Assembly: GCF_000172635.2 (NCBI RefSeq)
Contig: NC_018632.1
Span: 3,348,001 to 3,412,000, forward strand
From: Alteromonas macleodii ATCC 27126
GTDB lineage: Bacteria > Pseudomonadota > Gammaproteobacteria > Enterobacterales > Alteromonadaceae
Length of the DNA stretch: 64,000 nt
Direction of reading: 5' to 3'
Part shown: positions 20,327 to 29,622 of the stretch, piece after piece
How positions within the stretch are numbered: the first letter of the stretch is position 1
Layout: every line of letters begins with the position of its first letter
Notes under the pieces: generated by a model
Database searches by the model: none
Told to the model about the DNA's origin: nothing
The model's input: only the letters and a program-made list of their open reading frames with translations
Made by a program: the position numbers and the translations under genes

Positions 20327-20968
20327 TTATTCAGGCAAATGAGCCATCTCTTTTCGCCACGCCCTCTCATACGCATCACGGCCTAATACACGTTGTGCGT
20401 ACGCGGCTACATTGTCTGTTTTACCGTCTAGCGTGATATCTAGCTTGCTGCCTTTTGCCCACGCCAAAATATGACCGGCTATTATGTCGGCCATGGTAAA
20501 CATGGTGCCGCATACAAATTCTTTATCGCCCAGCATAGAAGAAAATACGGGCAACACGCGCTTGAACTCCCACACCGCTACATCACGCATTTGTTCAAGT
20601 CTTTGCTCTCTAGGCAACGCAAAGGTGTGCTTTGCTAAATTCCAAATCGGTTGCTCTAACTCATTGGTAAGGAACAGCATCATTTCTTCATATTTGGCTC
20701 GCTCGAAGCTACCAGGCTCTGGAATGAATTCATGCAAGCCGTGACGTTCAGCTAAAAAAGTGACGATAGCCGCCGATTCCGTCAAGGTACCTTCTGGCGT
20801 CGAAAGCGCTGGGATTTTAGAGGCAGGACTGATGGCTTTATATTCTTCTGACAGGTGTTGCCCTTGTTTTAAGTCAACTAAGCTGTACTCAAAAGGTAAA
20901 CCTAGCTCTTCCAGTGCCCATGCCACGCGAACCGAGCGAGTTTTCGGATATCCGTAAAGTGTATACAT
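20327..20968 (-). CDS. glutathione S-transferase family protein
   Basis: 213 aa. The N-terminal thioredoxin-like domain (MYTLYGYPKTRSVRVAWALEELG, cis-Pro region SKIPALSTPEG, TESAAIVTFLAERHG) is followed by an alpha-helical C-terminal domain (MADIIAGHILAWA). It conjugates or reduces electrophiles with glutathione in the cytosol; substrate unknown. The N-terminal SR/Ser region suggests a Ser/Cys-type bacterial GST. Single gene next to other redox genes (sodC, osmC, msrA). Confidence 0.92.
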   Translation of the reverse strand: MYTLYGYPKTRSVRVAWALEELGLPFEYSLVDLKQGQHLSEEYKAISPASKIPALSTPEGTLTESAAIVTFLAERHGLHEFIPEPGSFERAKYEEMMLFLTNELEQPIWNLAKHTFALPREQRLEQMRDVAVWEFKRVLPVFSSMLGDKEFVCGTMFTMADIIAGHILAWAKGSKLDITLDGKTDNVAAYAQRVLGRDAYERAWRKEMAHLPE

Positions 20969-21387
20969 ACCTATGCCCTTGCTTATGTAATGTGAGCTAA
21001 CTGTAAGTCGAATAGGAAAAAAGTGCTACTGCCATATTGTTACTGAGTTTTAACACTGTAACTTCTGTATGACAGTACCGCCTACTTATGGAGAGGCTCC
21101 ATATCCAAAGACTATATAAAGAGGCTACCTTCAAAAAGAGTGAAAATAATAAGGAAAAGCCAAAAAGATAAGGTAATGGTCGGTAACTTTTTCACGTAAC
21201 CAATATAATGATTTCCGTAAATGCCAGTAGCTATGCGCTAACACACAACTCGGTTGTCGCTTCAACGCCCTAGTATTCCTAGTCTTGCGTAGTATCCCTG
21301 AGTTATGCGCCACAATGGTTCACTTTATGCTCATCTCACTTCAATGCTTTTAACAAATTCGTTAATAATTGAGTGAAGGAGAACACG
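20969..21387. other. intergenic region between GST and sodC
   Basis: 419 bp without a credible ORF. It contains a small hairpin ATGGAGAGGCTCCAT near 21088 and, close to sodC, TTAAC-N6-GTTAA (21352-21367), a possible regulator or promoter element. Divergent promoters are expected here. Confidence 0.4.
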
Positions 21388-21933
21388 ATGAAGAAACGTT
21401 TACTATCTACCTTAGCAGGTTCACTGACATTAATGTTAAGTGCGAGCAGTTTCGCAGGTCATCATGATAGTGATGGAAAAGAAGTGATAATGAATAACCT
21501 GGAAACAGGGATGAGCATGGGCTCAGTAGTGGTGAGCAGTTATGATGATGACGGTGTAGTATTTACGCCAAATCTGTCAGGGTTAACCCCGGGCATTCAT
21601 GGTTTTCATGTTCATCAAAATGGTGATTGTTCACCAGCAATGAAAGATGGAAAAAAAGTGTTGGGCGGCGCAGCGGGCGGCCATTTCGATCCAGAAGATA
21701 CCGGTAAACACCGTGCTCCTTGGTCTGAAAAGGGTCACGAGGGTGATCTACCCGTGCTTTATGTTGATGAAAATGGAAACGCAACCCAGCCTATCTTTGC
21801 ACCAGAGCTTGAGTTAGATGATATTGAAGGCCGCGCCTTAATGATTCACGCAGGTGGCGACAATTACTCTGATTCACCTAAAAAGTTAGGTGGCGGTGGT
21901 GACCGCGTAGCATGTGGCGTAATTGGGAAATAA
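21388..21933 (+). CDS. sodC: superoxide dismutase [Cu-Zn], periplasmic
   Basis: 181 aa with a signal peptide (MKKRLLSTLAG..SSFAGHH). It converts superoxide to peroxide and oxygen in the periplasm. Cu/Zn ligands are visible: GFHVHQNGDC, then GGHFDPEDTGKH and the late MIHAGGDNY histidine. The pair of cysteines (NGDC and VACGVIGK) forms the structural disulphide. The start at 21388 is chosen because GAAGGAG lies 6 bp upstream; the GTG at 21373 lies inside that site. A bidirectional terminator follows. Confidence 0.95.
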   Translation: MKKRLLSTLAGSLTLMLSASSFAGHHDSDGKEVIMNNLETGMSMGSVVVSSYDDDGVVFTPNLSGLTPGIHGFHVHQNGDCSPAMKDGKKVLGGAAGGHFDPEDTGKHRAPWSEKGHEGDLPVLYVDENGNATQPIFAPELELDDIEGRALMIHAGGDNYSDSPKKLGGGGDRVACGVIGK

Positions 21934-21972
21934 ACTAACACCACCTCATGTTATGCAATCAACATCTTATAC

Positions 21973-22000
21973 AAAAAAGCGGCTTCTAAAGCCGCTTTTT
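21973..22000. terminator. bidirectional terminator between sodC and osmC
   Basis: AAAAGCGGC (21975-21983) pairs with GCCGCTTTT (21991-21999), with A- and T-runs on the two sides. Confidence 0.88.
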
Positions 22001-22087
22001 ATACTTCACTTGATAAAAATAACTTGCCTGGTCTTGTCTAACAAAGCGAGTCCTATCTTCGATAAGGATAGTAATAGCCTTTATCCC

Positions 22088-22522
22088 TTATTCAATATTC
22101 AATCGGTATTCCAATGTGATGTTGGCATTAAGAAGTTGAGATACTGGGCAATTTTCTTTTGCTTCCTGTGCAATTTTCTCAAACTCATCTTCGGTAATCC
22201 CTTCAACCTCAGCATCTAAGCTTAGTGCCGATTGAGTTATTTCAAAGCCGTCATCGTTTTTCTCTAAACTGATTTTTGCAGTGGTATTTAACTCGCCGTC
22301 ATCGTATCCCGCGTCTGAAAGCGCAAAAGAGAGTGCCATGGTGAAGCAACTCGCATGCGCCGCACCAATTAATTCCTCGGGGTTGGTTCCCTTTCCATCT
22401 TCAAACCGCGTGTTAAAACCATAAGGCTGGTTCGATAAAGCACCGGTTTGTGTAGAAATGCTCCCCTTTCCCTTTTTACCTAGCGGTTTGTAAACTGCAC
22501 TACCTGATTTGACTATCGACAT
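22088..22522 (-). CDS. osmC: OsmC family peroxiredoxin
   Basis: 144 aa of the OsmC/Ohr fold, which reduces organic hydroperoxides with two cysteines. These are visible in AAHASCFTMALSFAL and KENCPVSQLLNA. The N-terminal GSAVYKPLGKKGKGSIST and the NPEELIGAAHA context fit the OsmC subfamily better than Ohr. It is cytoplasmic and stress-induced in relatives. Convergent with sodC. Confidence 0.92.
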   Translation of the reverse strand: MSIVKSGSAVYKPLGKKGKGSISTQTGALSNQPYGFNTRFEDGKGTNPEELIGAAHASCFTMALSFALSDAGYDDGELNTTAKISLEKNDDGFEITQSALSLDAEVEGITEDEFEKIAQEAKENCPVSQLLNANITLEYRLNIE

Positions 22523-22949
22523 ATCATCTTTCCTTTCATTTTAACTAAACTGATTTTCATGTAGTTGGATAAGATGCAAGTGCTCTGCCGATCATAAGAA
22601 ATCGCTCTATCCCTTGTCATAGCGGCTTTACAGCCTCATCTTGTAAATGGTGGAATCAGAGACAGTTCCCTTTTTGAAAGAAGACTACAGAGTGAGATGA
22701 AAATTTTACTTACATCCTTTTAGTCTTTTTCAGTACCTATGCTTTCGCGCAAAGCCTCAAGCTTCGCAATGTGCGCTTAGAAAAAATGTACGCTTGTAAA
22801 ACAAAAATGGAATTAACTCGCTGCACCGCGATGAAATTAATTTCAGCTTAAACCGTTCTTTATTTGTTAACCGTATATCTTCGCAAGCTGGGGTCTGACG
22901 AATTAAACGCGAAGGTCGCTACAACGTTAAACCAACACATAAAAGGTGA
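22523..22949. other. intergenic region between osmC and msrA
   Basis: 427 bp, divergent promoters expected. No ORF with a ribosome site and no strong palindrome seen. Confidence 0.4.
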
Positions 22950-23564
22950 ATGATGAAATTAACACTTTCTGCAGTTTTTATTAGCACTGCGTTAAGCGCT
23001 TCGGTTTTTACGCCATCAACAAGTGCCGACGAGGCCATACTAGCTGGGGGCTGCTTTTGGTGCATGGAGTCTGATTTTGAAAAGCTAGACGGGGTTACTG
23101 ATGTGGTGTCGGGGTTCACTGGCGGAAGCGCGCCAAATCCGACTTATAATGGCAATCACAAGGGACACTTTGAGGCGGTAAAGATCACCTATGACGGCGA
23201 TATGCTTTCTTATAATGATATTCTCGATCATTTTTGGGTGAACATTGACCCTTTCGATGACCGAGGTCAGTTTTGTGATAAGGGACCCAGTTACTTAAGC
23301 GCCATCTTTGTAGCAAACGATAAAGAACGTGCTATAGCAGAAAAAACAAAAGCTGACGTGGTAGCCCAATTTCCCAATAAAAAGGTGGTAACGCCCATAC
23401 TCGATGCTTCTACCTTTTATCCGATAAAAGGCGACGAAATTGGCCATCAAGATTTTTATAAAAAAAGTCCCGTTCGCTATAAGTTCTACCGATGGAACTG
23501 TGGACGTGACCAGCGCTTGGAAGAAATTTGGGGCGAGAAAGCCTTGGGTAAGAATAAGTCTTAG
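22950..23564 (+). CDS. msrA: peptide-methionine (S)-S-oxide reductase, exported
   Basis: 204 aa. It reduces S-methionine sulfoxide in oxidised proteins. The active site GCFWCMESDFEKLDGV is intact. An N-terminal signal peptide (MKLTLSAVFISTALSASVF) precedes it, so this copy is predicted to act in the periplasm, unlike cytosolic E. coli MsrA. The C-terminal NCGRDQRLEEIWG provides a possible resolving Cys. Either ATG at 22950 or 22953 may start; AAAGGTGA favours the second slightly. It lies with sodC and osmC in an oxidative-defence neighbourhood. Alternative: secretion not cleaved. Confidence 0.93.
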   Translation: MMKLTLSAVFISTALSASVFTPSTSADEAILAGGCFWCMESDFEKLDGVTDVVSGFTGGSAPNPTYNGNHKGHFEAVKITYDGDMLSYNDILDHFWVNIDPFDDRGQFCDKGPSYLSAIFVANDKERAIAEKTKADVVAQFPNKKVVTPILDASTFYPIKGDEIGHQDFYKKSPVRYKFYRWNCGRDQRLEEIWGEKALGKNKS

Positions 23565-23592
23565 CCCAGCAACTTAACATCTACGCCCAACG

Positions 23593-23934
23593 CTAAACCA
23601 AAGCGATACCAAAAGCCACACCAAAAGAAAGCACGCCGCAAAACACTGGCAGCCCTAAGCTTTTGAATTTGCGCCAAACAAGCACAGTGACAACAGTGCC
23701 TATTGCGGTTGCAATCCAACTCGCCGCTGACGGTGCTTTTGGAATAAGTGACGCTCCTAGCATAGCGGCAATCATTAACGGCCCTAACACGCTTAGCCAC
23801 GTAGGTAAACGCGCCTCAGTGTTATTGGCCTTGTGTTTATTAAAGTGACGCTGAGTCCACAGCAACGGTACTACGCGCAATGCATATGTTCCGATGGCCG
23901 CTACAACAATAGCTATCCAAATATCAACGTGCAT
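23593..23934 (-). CDS. azlD: AzlD family branched-chain amino-acid exporter small subunit
   Basis: 113 aa, four short membrane segments (IWIAIVVAAIGTYALRVVPL at the start). The AzlD family forms a two-component exporter with AzlC, known in Bacillus for branched-chain amino acids and azaleucine resistance. The start at 23934 is chosen: AAGGA lies 8 bp upstream, while the TTG at 23952 is the alternative. It overlaps the azlC 3' end by 11 bp, indicating translational coupling. Confidence 0.9.
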   Translation of the reverse strand: MHVDIWIAIVVAAIGTYALRVVPLLWTQRHFNKHKANNTEARLPTWLSVLGPLMIAAMLGASLIPKAPSAASWIATAIGTVVTVLVWRKFKSLGLPVFCGVLSFGVAFGIALV

Positions 23935-24646
23935 GAGATTGCTTCCTTTCAACGTGCGAGGTGAGAAGATAAAAGGTTATCGCACCGCATAGTGCTGCCA
24001 GTGGAATTGCAGCGTTTTTAAAGGCGCTGAGAGCCAAAAAGAGAGCCGCCGTCATTGTAACGAGCAAGGTAGCGCTCCACAGTTTACTTGAGAATTTAGG
24101 CGCGAGTAGCACAAGGAAAAGTGCAGGTAAGGCAAAGGGCATCACGCTGTCTAATATTGGCCATTGTTGGGTAAGGGAGTCCCCTGCGATACCGCCAAGC
24201 GCTGTCCCTACGATCCAACTAAGCCACGCCACCATCGATACACCTTTAAACCAATCTACCTTTTTAGCATCGTCCATTAGCGGCAAGCGAGTATGGGCTA
24301 GCGCAAAAATCTGGTCAGTAAGGCCGTGCATTAAATAGGGCCAAGCTTTACTTTGCGGTAAATAAGGCACCAAGTTGGGCGCATAAACCACATGACGTAC
24401 ATTAACTAATAACGTCATACAAACCGCTAGCCAAAGTGGCGCACCTGATGCCACCATGGCTACCAAAAGAAACTGCGACGCGCCTGCGTAAATGAATATG
24501 GAAATTAGCGTGGCTTCCAGCGTAGAAAAACCGGCTTGAACTGCGATCACGCCAAATGAAATGGCTACCGGAATATAGCCACCTAACAAAGGTAACCCGT
24601 CAATAACCCCTTGCTTAAGTCCACTTTTTGATGAAAGTTGGCTCAT
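23924..24646 (-). CDS. azlC: AzlC family branched-chain amino-acid exporter large subunit
   Basis: 240 aa, highly hydrophobic with about seven membrane segments. The family N-terminus GLKQGVIDGLPLLGGYIPVA and the internal VNVRHVVYAPNLVPYL are typical of AzlC. It pairs with AzlD to export branched-chain or related amino acids. The ATG at 24646 overlaps the regulator's TGA in an ATGA junction; the longer frame from 24694 lies inside the regulator gene and is disfavoured. Confidence 0.92.
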   Translation of the reverse strand: MSQLSSKSGLKQGVIDGLPLLGGYIPVAISFGVIAVQAGFSTLEATLISIFIYAGASQFLLVAMVASGAPLWLAVCMTLLVNVRHVVYAPNLVPYLPQSKAWPYLMHGLTDQIFALAHTRLPLMDDAKKVDWFKGVSMVAWLSWIVGTALGGIAGDSLTQQWPILDSVMPFALPALFLVLLAPKFSSKLWSATLLVTMTAALFLALSAFKNAAIPLAALCGAITFYLLTSHVERKQSHAR

Positions 24647-25170
24647 TCCTTTGCCTCTTTGTGATAAACGATTGTGATAAGACATGTCGCCCACTCGTCT
24701 CCCGTTTTGTATACGTGGGGCAAATCAGCGTTAAATGCTAAACTTTGACCCGGATGCAGCCATTGAGTATTTCCACTATTCCCAGCTTCCAGAGAGCCGC
24801 TAACAACGGTAATCGTTTCTTCTGTTCCTGTGGCGTGAGCTTCTGCCTCTCGAAAAGTATTGGGTGCAACCGACATCCAATAAGCATCAACGTTCGGGAT
24901 ACCTTGTCCTTGCTCAATTAAACGAACTTCTACGCCCTTTTCTCCAACGCTTGCGCTAAGAGGCTGAACTAGCTGACCGAACGGAACGTCTAGTTGTTTA
25001 GCTAACCGCCAAATGGTGTCTAGCGTCGGGTTGCCGTTGCCCTGCTCCAATCTTGAAAGGTTAGATTTAGCGATACCTGCCCCTGCTGCCAATTGCGACA
25101 GCGAGACACCTTTGTCTTGCCTGAGTTTCTGCAAATGCCTTCCGAGGATGTTGAGCGTTGATTGATTCAC
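24643..25170 (-). CDS. XRE family regulator with C-terminal cupin domain
   Basis: 175 aa. The N-terminal helix-turn-helix (RQDKGVSLSQLAAGAGIAK, SNLSRLEQGNGNPTLDTIWRLA, residues ~10-65) is followed by a cupin barrel (~100-170; HATGTEETITVVSGSLEAG, then HPGQSLAFNADLPHVY). Such regulators sense small molecules through the cupin. It is first in an operon with azlC and azlD and probably controls them. A perfect 16-bp palindrome 36 bp upstream is a likely autoregulatory operator. Confidence 0.93.
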   Translation of the reverse strand: MNQSTLNILGRHLQKLRQDKGVSLSQLAAGAGIAKSNLSRLEQGNGNPTLDTIWRLAKQLDVPFGQLVQPLSASVGEKGVEVRLIEQGQGIPNVDAYWMSVAPNTFREAEAHATGTEETITVVSGSLEAGNSGNTQWLHPGQSLAFNADLPHVYKTGDEWATCLITIVYHKEAKE

Positions 25171-25205
25171 ACCTTACCAACTTAATGTCGTTCCATTTAA
25201 AGAGC

Positions 25206-25221
25206 GTTCTATATATAGAAC
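25206..25221. promoter_or_regulatory. 16-bp perfect palindrome, candidate operator of the XRE regulator
   Basis: GTTCTATATATAGAAC is fully self-complementary and lies 36 bp upstream of the XRE-cupin start codon, in the promoter of the XRE-azlC-azlD operon. Binding by that regulator is inferred from position. Confidence 0.6.
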
Positions 25222-25601
25222 ACCTCAAAGTCAAGAAGTTTGTTTTAAATGGGGGTATAGATACGGCGTTGTGCTCACGCCACGACTGGAATACGTGACA
25301 AATGTTAAAAGATGACAAAGGGATGAACTAAAAGGTAACCAATATTTGTGCACAGAAAACAGTAACCTTCGATTTTCTTAAACGCCCATTCGACTTTCTA
25401 ACGCAAAAGGTCCGACGTAATTTATTAACAAAAGCACTACATTTAAATCGCTGAATTGATTAAGAAACCTTATCAGTTACCGTTACTTGCTATCTGAGCG
25501 ATGCTACGATCTCTTGCATTAAACGAATACGAAAAGCACGAACCTGTGGGCTGTTGATCATTGCTAAATATTATCGATGATAAGGGCGACTATTCGAAGA
25601 G

Positions 25602-25632
25602 AACCGGCAAACACTCCGTTGAGCCGGTTTTT
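25602..25632 (+). terminator. orphan intrinsic terminator upstream of the MFS gene
   Basis: AACCGGC (25602-25608) pairs with GCCGGTT (25623-25629), followed by a T-run to 25632. No plus-strand ORF precedes it for over 400 bp, so it could end a small RNA or attenuate transcription into the MFS gene 146 bp downstream. The rest of the 25171-25777 gap holds the operator at 25206 and a decayed repeat at 25676. Confidence 0.6.
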
Positions 25633-25675
25633 GCGTTTCATCAAAGCGCTAGTCTGCTGAGTGTCTTTTATCTTT

Positions 25676-25725
25676 GATGACACACAGACATTGTAAGAAT
25701 GCACAGCAAAGCTCAACAGCCCCTC
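25676..25725. repeat. decayed half-copy of the palindromic repeat
   Basis: The segment GATGACACACAGACATTG, followed by AATGCACAGCAAAGCTCAAC, parallels the right half of the 93-bp element at 62756-62848 (GATGGCACACAGACCGCTG, ACAACAAAGGTCAACAGG). No left arm is recognisable. Confidence 0.5.
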
Positions 25726-25777
25726 GCTAAAACAGCCACTAAGTACGTGATTGAACTCATTGAACAAAAGGACGTTT

Positions 25778-27037
25778 ATGACGAATCAAACTGACAAGAT
25801 TCTTTCTGACCAAGCCTCTTCAAAGCAGGCATCTTCAGAGCAGCCCTCAGCGTTGGGTGAATACTCACTGGCCACTATAACCTTTTGGCTGGCTTTCGGA
25901 ACCTTTGTGATTGGTTGCAGTGAATTTGCGGCAATGGGTTTATTACCTTACTTTGCAGAAGATTTTGGCATTACTGAAAATGTCGCCGGTCACGCAATTA
26001 GTGCTTATGCCATTGGTGTTGTAGTGGGCGCGCCGCTTATCACTATCTTTTTTTCCAGGCTTGCAAGACGCACCATGCTTATTTCCCTGATGGTATTTTA
26101 TGCTGGCGGAAACTTACTAACAGCGCTAGCGTGGTCAGAATGGACAATGAACATAGCGCGCTTTATTGCTGGCCTACCTCATGGCGCTTACTTCGGCATT
26201 GCCATGCTCTTTGCTGCAGACATTGCCGGTAAGAATAAACGGGCGCAAGCAGTCAGTAACGTCATTTTAGGCTTGGCTATTGCCAATATTATTGGTGTGC
26301 CGTCAATTAGCGGTATTGGGCAAATGTTCGGATGGCGCACTGGCTTCTTTATTATTTCAGCCTTTGCGCTAGTTACTGCATTAATGGTTTGGAAAACCGC
26401 ACCCTACCGCGGCCCTAATCCAGATGCCAAACCACTAACCGAGCTTAAAGCTCTGAAAAACAAAGACGTGCTGCTGGTACTACTTATGGGCGCTATTGGC
26501 TTTGGTGGTATGTTCTCAGTTTATTCTTATTTCAGCGCCTCTTACCTCAATACAACCTCATCACCTGAGTGGGGAATCTCGGCCACATTGCTTATCTATG
26601 GCATAGGCGTAACCTTGGGCAATATTATTGCAGGCCGCTATTCTGAAGGCAGGCTACTGACCTCAGCGATTACGTTTCAGGTTTTACTGGGCCTATCAGC
26701 TGCAGCTTACGCTGCGTCGATGGGGAATCCATACTTAATGGCAGCATCACTGTTTTTCATTGGTATCGGTGGTGGCATGGTGGTGCCGCTGCAAACAAGG
26801 CTTATGGACGTCGCTGGCGAGGCTCAGACTTTAGCCGGCGCCATGAACCATGCGGCTTTTAATACCGCTAATGCGCTTGGCCCTTGGTTGGCAGGAATGA
26901 CACTGTCAGCAGGTTATGGCTATACATCAACGGGTTGGGTAGGCCTAGCGCTTGCCGGTGGTGGTGTACTGGTGTGGCTGGCCATTGTTATGACTGCTCG
27001 CAATACTCAAGTACAAACAGCAACCGTATCTGGTTAA
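25778..27037 (+). CDS. MFS transporter, DHA1 (arabinose-efflux-like) family
   Basis: 419 aa with twelve predicted membrane helices after a ~35-residue polar Gln/Ser-rich N-terminus. The family signature GTFVIGCSEFAAMGLLPYFAEDFGIT is followed by GVVVGAPLITIFFSRLARRTML (loop 2-3 MFS motif region) and the second-half GIGGGMVVPLQTRLMDVAG. DHA1 exporters of the AraJ/YdhP type expel sugars or drugs by proton antiport; substrate unknown. The start at 25778 is chosen because AAAGGA lies 7 bp upstream. A 12-bp hairpin follows the gene. Confidence 0.92.
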   Translation: MTNQTDKILSDQASSKQASSEQPSALGEYSLATITFWLAFGTFVIGCSEFAAMGLLPYFAEDFGITENVAGHAISAYAIGVVVGAPLITIFFSRLARRTMLISLMVFYAGGNLLTALAWSEWTMNIARFIAGLPHGAYFGIAMLFAADIAGKNKRAQAVSNVILGLAIANIIGVPSISGIGQMFGWRTGFFIISAFALVTALMVWKTAPYRGPNPDAKPLTELKALKNKDVLLVLLMGAIGFGGMFSVYSYFSASYLNTTSSPEWGISATLLIYGIGVTLGNIIAGRYSEGRLLTSAITFQVLLGLSAAAYAASMGNPYLMAASLFFIGIGGGMVVPLQTRLMDVAGEAQTLAGAMNHAAFNTANALGPWLAGMTLSAGYGYTSTGWVGLALAGGGVLVWLAIVMTARNTQVQTATVSG

Positions 27038-27047
27038 ATGAAGGTTT

Positions 27048-27075
27048 AGCGCTGACAACCTTTGTTGTCAGCGCT
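27048..27075. terminator. strong hairpin between MFS gene and RRM gene
   Basis: AGCGCTGACAAC (27048-27059) pairs perfectly with GTTGTCAGCGCT (27064-27075), with a 4-base loop. The T-run is poor on both sides, so termination strength is uncertain. Confidence 0.6.
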
Positions 27076-27097
27076 TGTTAGTTGTATTCCCTCGGTA

Positions 27098-27451
27098 TTA
27101 CTCGGCGTCGTTTTCACGATCAGAGTTATTGCAAGAAGCACTTCCCCATACATCTTCGGGAATGTCTCTTTTAGGCGCTGGCGCACTAGCTATCGCTTCA
27201 GCCTGCTTCTTCTCTTGATTTGACCACTTAACACGAATTTTCTTACCGTCGATAACTTTGGCGTTAAGTTTTTCAATGGCTTTATCGGTTTCTTCTTGCG
27301 TGCTCATTTCTACGAAACCAAAGCCTTTCGATAAGCCAGTAGCCTCATCCATCACCAAGTCGCACGACGCTATGGTGCCAAACTCGAAAAACAAGTCTTC
27401 AAGATTCTCCTGAGTAAATGTTTTAGGTAAATTGCGAACTAATATGCTCAA
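27098..27451 (-). CDS. RRM-type RNA-binding protein
   Basis: 117 aa. One RNA recognition motif fills residues 1-80: RNP2-like ILVRNLP and RNP1-like KGFGFVEM are both present. The tail is Ala/Pro- and charge-rich and ends in a short acidic stretch. Bacterial RRM proteins of this kind often rise in cold or stress and bind single-stranded RNA; no target can be read. It lies 44 bp downstream of yaaA on the same strand. Confidence 0.92.
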   Translation of the reverse strand: MSILVRNLPKTFTQENLEDLFFEFGTIASCDLVMDEATGLSKGFGFVEMSTQEETDKAIEKLNAKVIDGKKIRVKWSNQEKKQAEAIASAPAPKRDIPEDVWGSASCNNSDRENDAE

Positions 27452-27495
27452 ATTTATGTCCTACTTTTAAGTTGATTATGGATGAACGGGTGTTA

Positions 27496-28272
27496 TTAAC
27501 TTTCCTGGTTACGCAGAAACACAAGTTCCGTTGATGAACTTTGTTCTTCGCTAAACACATAGCCATCTACGTCGAAGTTTTTCAGACCTTCTACGTCTTC
27601 TACACGGTTTTCAAGAATATAACGCGCCATTAAACCACGGGCTTTCTTCGCAAAGAAACTGATAATTTTATACTGACCATTCTTGCAGTCTTTAAACGTT
27701 GGCGTAATGATCATGCCATCTAAAGACTTTTTCTTCACTGCTTTAAAGTACTCATTTGAAGCAAGGTTGATCAACACATTGTCACCCTGTGCTTCTAATG
27801 CCTTATTTAGCACATAAGTAATGCGATCATCCCAAAACGCATACAGGTCTTTACCTTCAGGGTTTGCTAATTTAGTACCCATTTCTAAACGATAGGCCTG
27901 CATTAAGTCTAGAGGACGAAGCAATCCGTATAGGCCAGACAGAATTCGAAGATGTTTTTGCGCATATTCGACCGTTTCGCTATCAAGCGAGTAAGCATCT
28001 AACCCAGTGTACACATCACCATTAAACGCATACATTGCTTGGCGTGCATTATCGGGCGAAAACGGCGTAGAAAACTCAGCAAAACGGTTGGCGTTCAACG
28101 TTGCTAACTTGTCGCTTATCTTCATCAGCGATGATAAGTCAGCAGGCGATAAGGTGCGGCAAACTTCCATCAAACGTTCAGTGTCTTCAAGCATGGCAGG
28201 CTGAGTGAACTGGCTCACAGGAATTTCGCTTTCAAAATCTAAATTTTTTGCTGGGGATACTACAACTAACAT
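27496..28272 (-). CDS. yaaA: peroxide stress protein YaaA
   Basis: 258 aa, the standard length of the DUF328/YaaA family. Typical segments: [14 protein letters not shown] at the N-terminus, [44 protein letters not shown] (in parts) and the C-terminal [19 protein letters not shown]. coli YaaA lowers free iron during peroxide stress and is OxyR-controlled; the same role is inferred here. Divergent from tal. It may be co-transcribed with the RRM gene. Confidence 0.96.
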   Translation of the reverse strand: MLVVVSPAKNLDFESEIPVSQFTQPAMLEDTERLMEVCRTLSPADLSSLMKISDKLATLNANRFAEFSTPFSPDNARQAMYAFNGDVYTGLDAYSLDSETVEYAQKHLRILSGLYGLLRPLDLMQAYRLEMGTKLANPEGKDLYAFWDDRITYVLNKALEAQGDNVLINLASNEYFKAVKKKSLDGMIITPTFKDCKNGQYKIISFFAKKARGLMARYILENRVEDVEGLKNFDVDGYVFSEEQSSSTELVFLRNQES

Positions 28273-28648
28273 TTCGACTCCTTAATTTTTACGCTGGTAT
28301 TGTACCACCTGATACGCTCCAAAAAGCAAAATGGCATAAGAAAGACGTAAATTGGCTTAACAGAGAAATCCGATTAGCCATTTTGTCGCTATTCAATGTA
28401 TGAATTGTCACACGGGTTTGATATAAATAGCGTTACAAATAATTATTCAAACAATAATTGAGATACACCCTCCGTGAACGTACCTCAATTGCCAAAGCGC
28501 TGCATGTACCAGTACTTATTAAAGAACTAAGAACTGGTAAAAAAGAACGCAAGCGCGAAGCCCTACACACGCGCAAGCGAACCGTTTTATTCAACTGGCT
28601 TTTCCAGCGAGTTGTCCAAATTTATTTTGATAAAGAACAGAGAGAATT
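28273..28648. other. divergent promoter region between yaaA and tal
   Basis: 376 bp. It contains AATAATTATTCAAACAATAATT near 28440, an AT-rich imperfect inverted repeat. A 64-codon TTG-start frame (28458-28652) overlapping tal lacks a ribosome site and is not called. Confidence 0.4.
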
Positions 28649-29608
28649 ATGAGCAATCAGTTAGCTTCATTACGTGATATCACTACCGTTGTTGCCGACA
28701 CGGGCGACATCGATGCCATTAAAAAGTATCAACCAGTCGATGCCACAACTAACCCGTCGCTACTTTTAAAAGCGGCTGGTCTTCCTCAATATGCAAGCCT
28801 AATTGATGATGCTGTAGCATGGGCAAAACTTCAGTCAAACGACGCTGACCAGCAGCTTACCGATGCAGCAGACAAACTAGCGGTAGCCATTGGTAAAGAA
28901 ATCTCTGCAACGATTCCAGGCCGAATCTCAACTGAAGTAGACGCACGCCTATCGTTCGACACTGCCGCCACTATCGAAAAAGCGGAACGTTTGGTTCAGC
29001 TATATGAAGACGCGGGTATCGATAAGTCACGCATTCTTATTAAAATTGCCTCTACTTGGGAAGGTATTCAGGCAGCAGAAGAGCTAGAGAAGAAAGGCAT
29101 TCAGTGTAACTTAACGCTTCTATTTAGCTTCGCCCAAGCACAAGCTTGTGCAGAGGCCGGTGTTTATCTTATCTCTCCATTTGTAGGGCGCATTTTAGAC
29201 TGGTACAAAAAAGCGACCGGAACTGAGTCTTACGCACCAGATGAAGATCCAGGCGTAGTATCTGTAACTAAAATTTACAACTACTACAAAGAGCACGGCT
29301 ACAATACCGTAGTAATGGGTGCAAGCTTCCGTAACATTGGTGAAATTCAAGCGTTGGCAGGTTGTGATCGTCTAACCATTAGCCCAGCACTGCTAGAAGA
29401 ACTGGCAAACGAGCCTGGCGATCTAGAGGTTAAACTTAAAGACAATGGCGCTACAAAAACACCAGGTGACCGCTTAACAGAAAGCGAATTCCGCTGGGCA
29501 ATGAACGAAGATGCAATGGCAACCGAAAAGCTATCTGAAGGCATCCGCAACTTCGCCGCAGATCAGGAAAAACTTGAAACCATGCTTCGCGAAAAACTAA
29601 GCGCGTAA
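28649..29608 (+). CDS. tal: transaldolase
   Basis: 319-aa class I TIM-barrel enzyme of the non-oxidative pentose phosphate pathway, transferring dihydroxyacetone between sedoheptulose-7-P and glyceraldehyde-3-P. The Schiff-base lysine is Lys132 in [27 protein letters not shown] and [12 protein letters not shown] are further signatures. The length matches E. coli TalB (317). The ATG is preceded by AGAGAG. pgi starts 14 bp after the stop, so the two form an operon. Confidence 0.97.
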   Translation: MSNQLASLRDITTVVADTGDIDAIKKYQPVDATTNPSLLLKAAGLPQYASLIDDAVAWAKLQSNDADQQLTDAADKLAVAIGKEISATIPGRISTEVDARLSFDTAATIEKAERLVQLYEDAGIDKSRILIKIASTWEGIQAAEELEKKGIQCNLTLLFSFAQAQACAEAGVYLISPFVGRILDWYKKATGTESYAPDEDPGVVSVTKIYNYYKEHGYNTVVMGASFRNIGEIQALAGCDRLTISPALLEELANEPGDLEVKLKDNGATKTPGDRLTESEFRWAMNEDAMATEKLSEGIRNFAADQEKLETMLREKLSA

Positions 29609-29622
29609 GGGCTATTGAAACA

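Noticed and set aside
22880..22949. ACAACGTTAAACC near msrA, resembling an integron attC core
   Set aside because: Only the short core-like string is present; no second half-site or imperfect palindrome of attC length, and no integrase.
28458..28652. 64-codon plus-strand frame upstream of tal
   Set aside because: TTG start without a ribosome site, overlaps the tal start; basic composition only.
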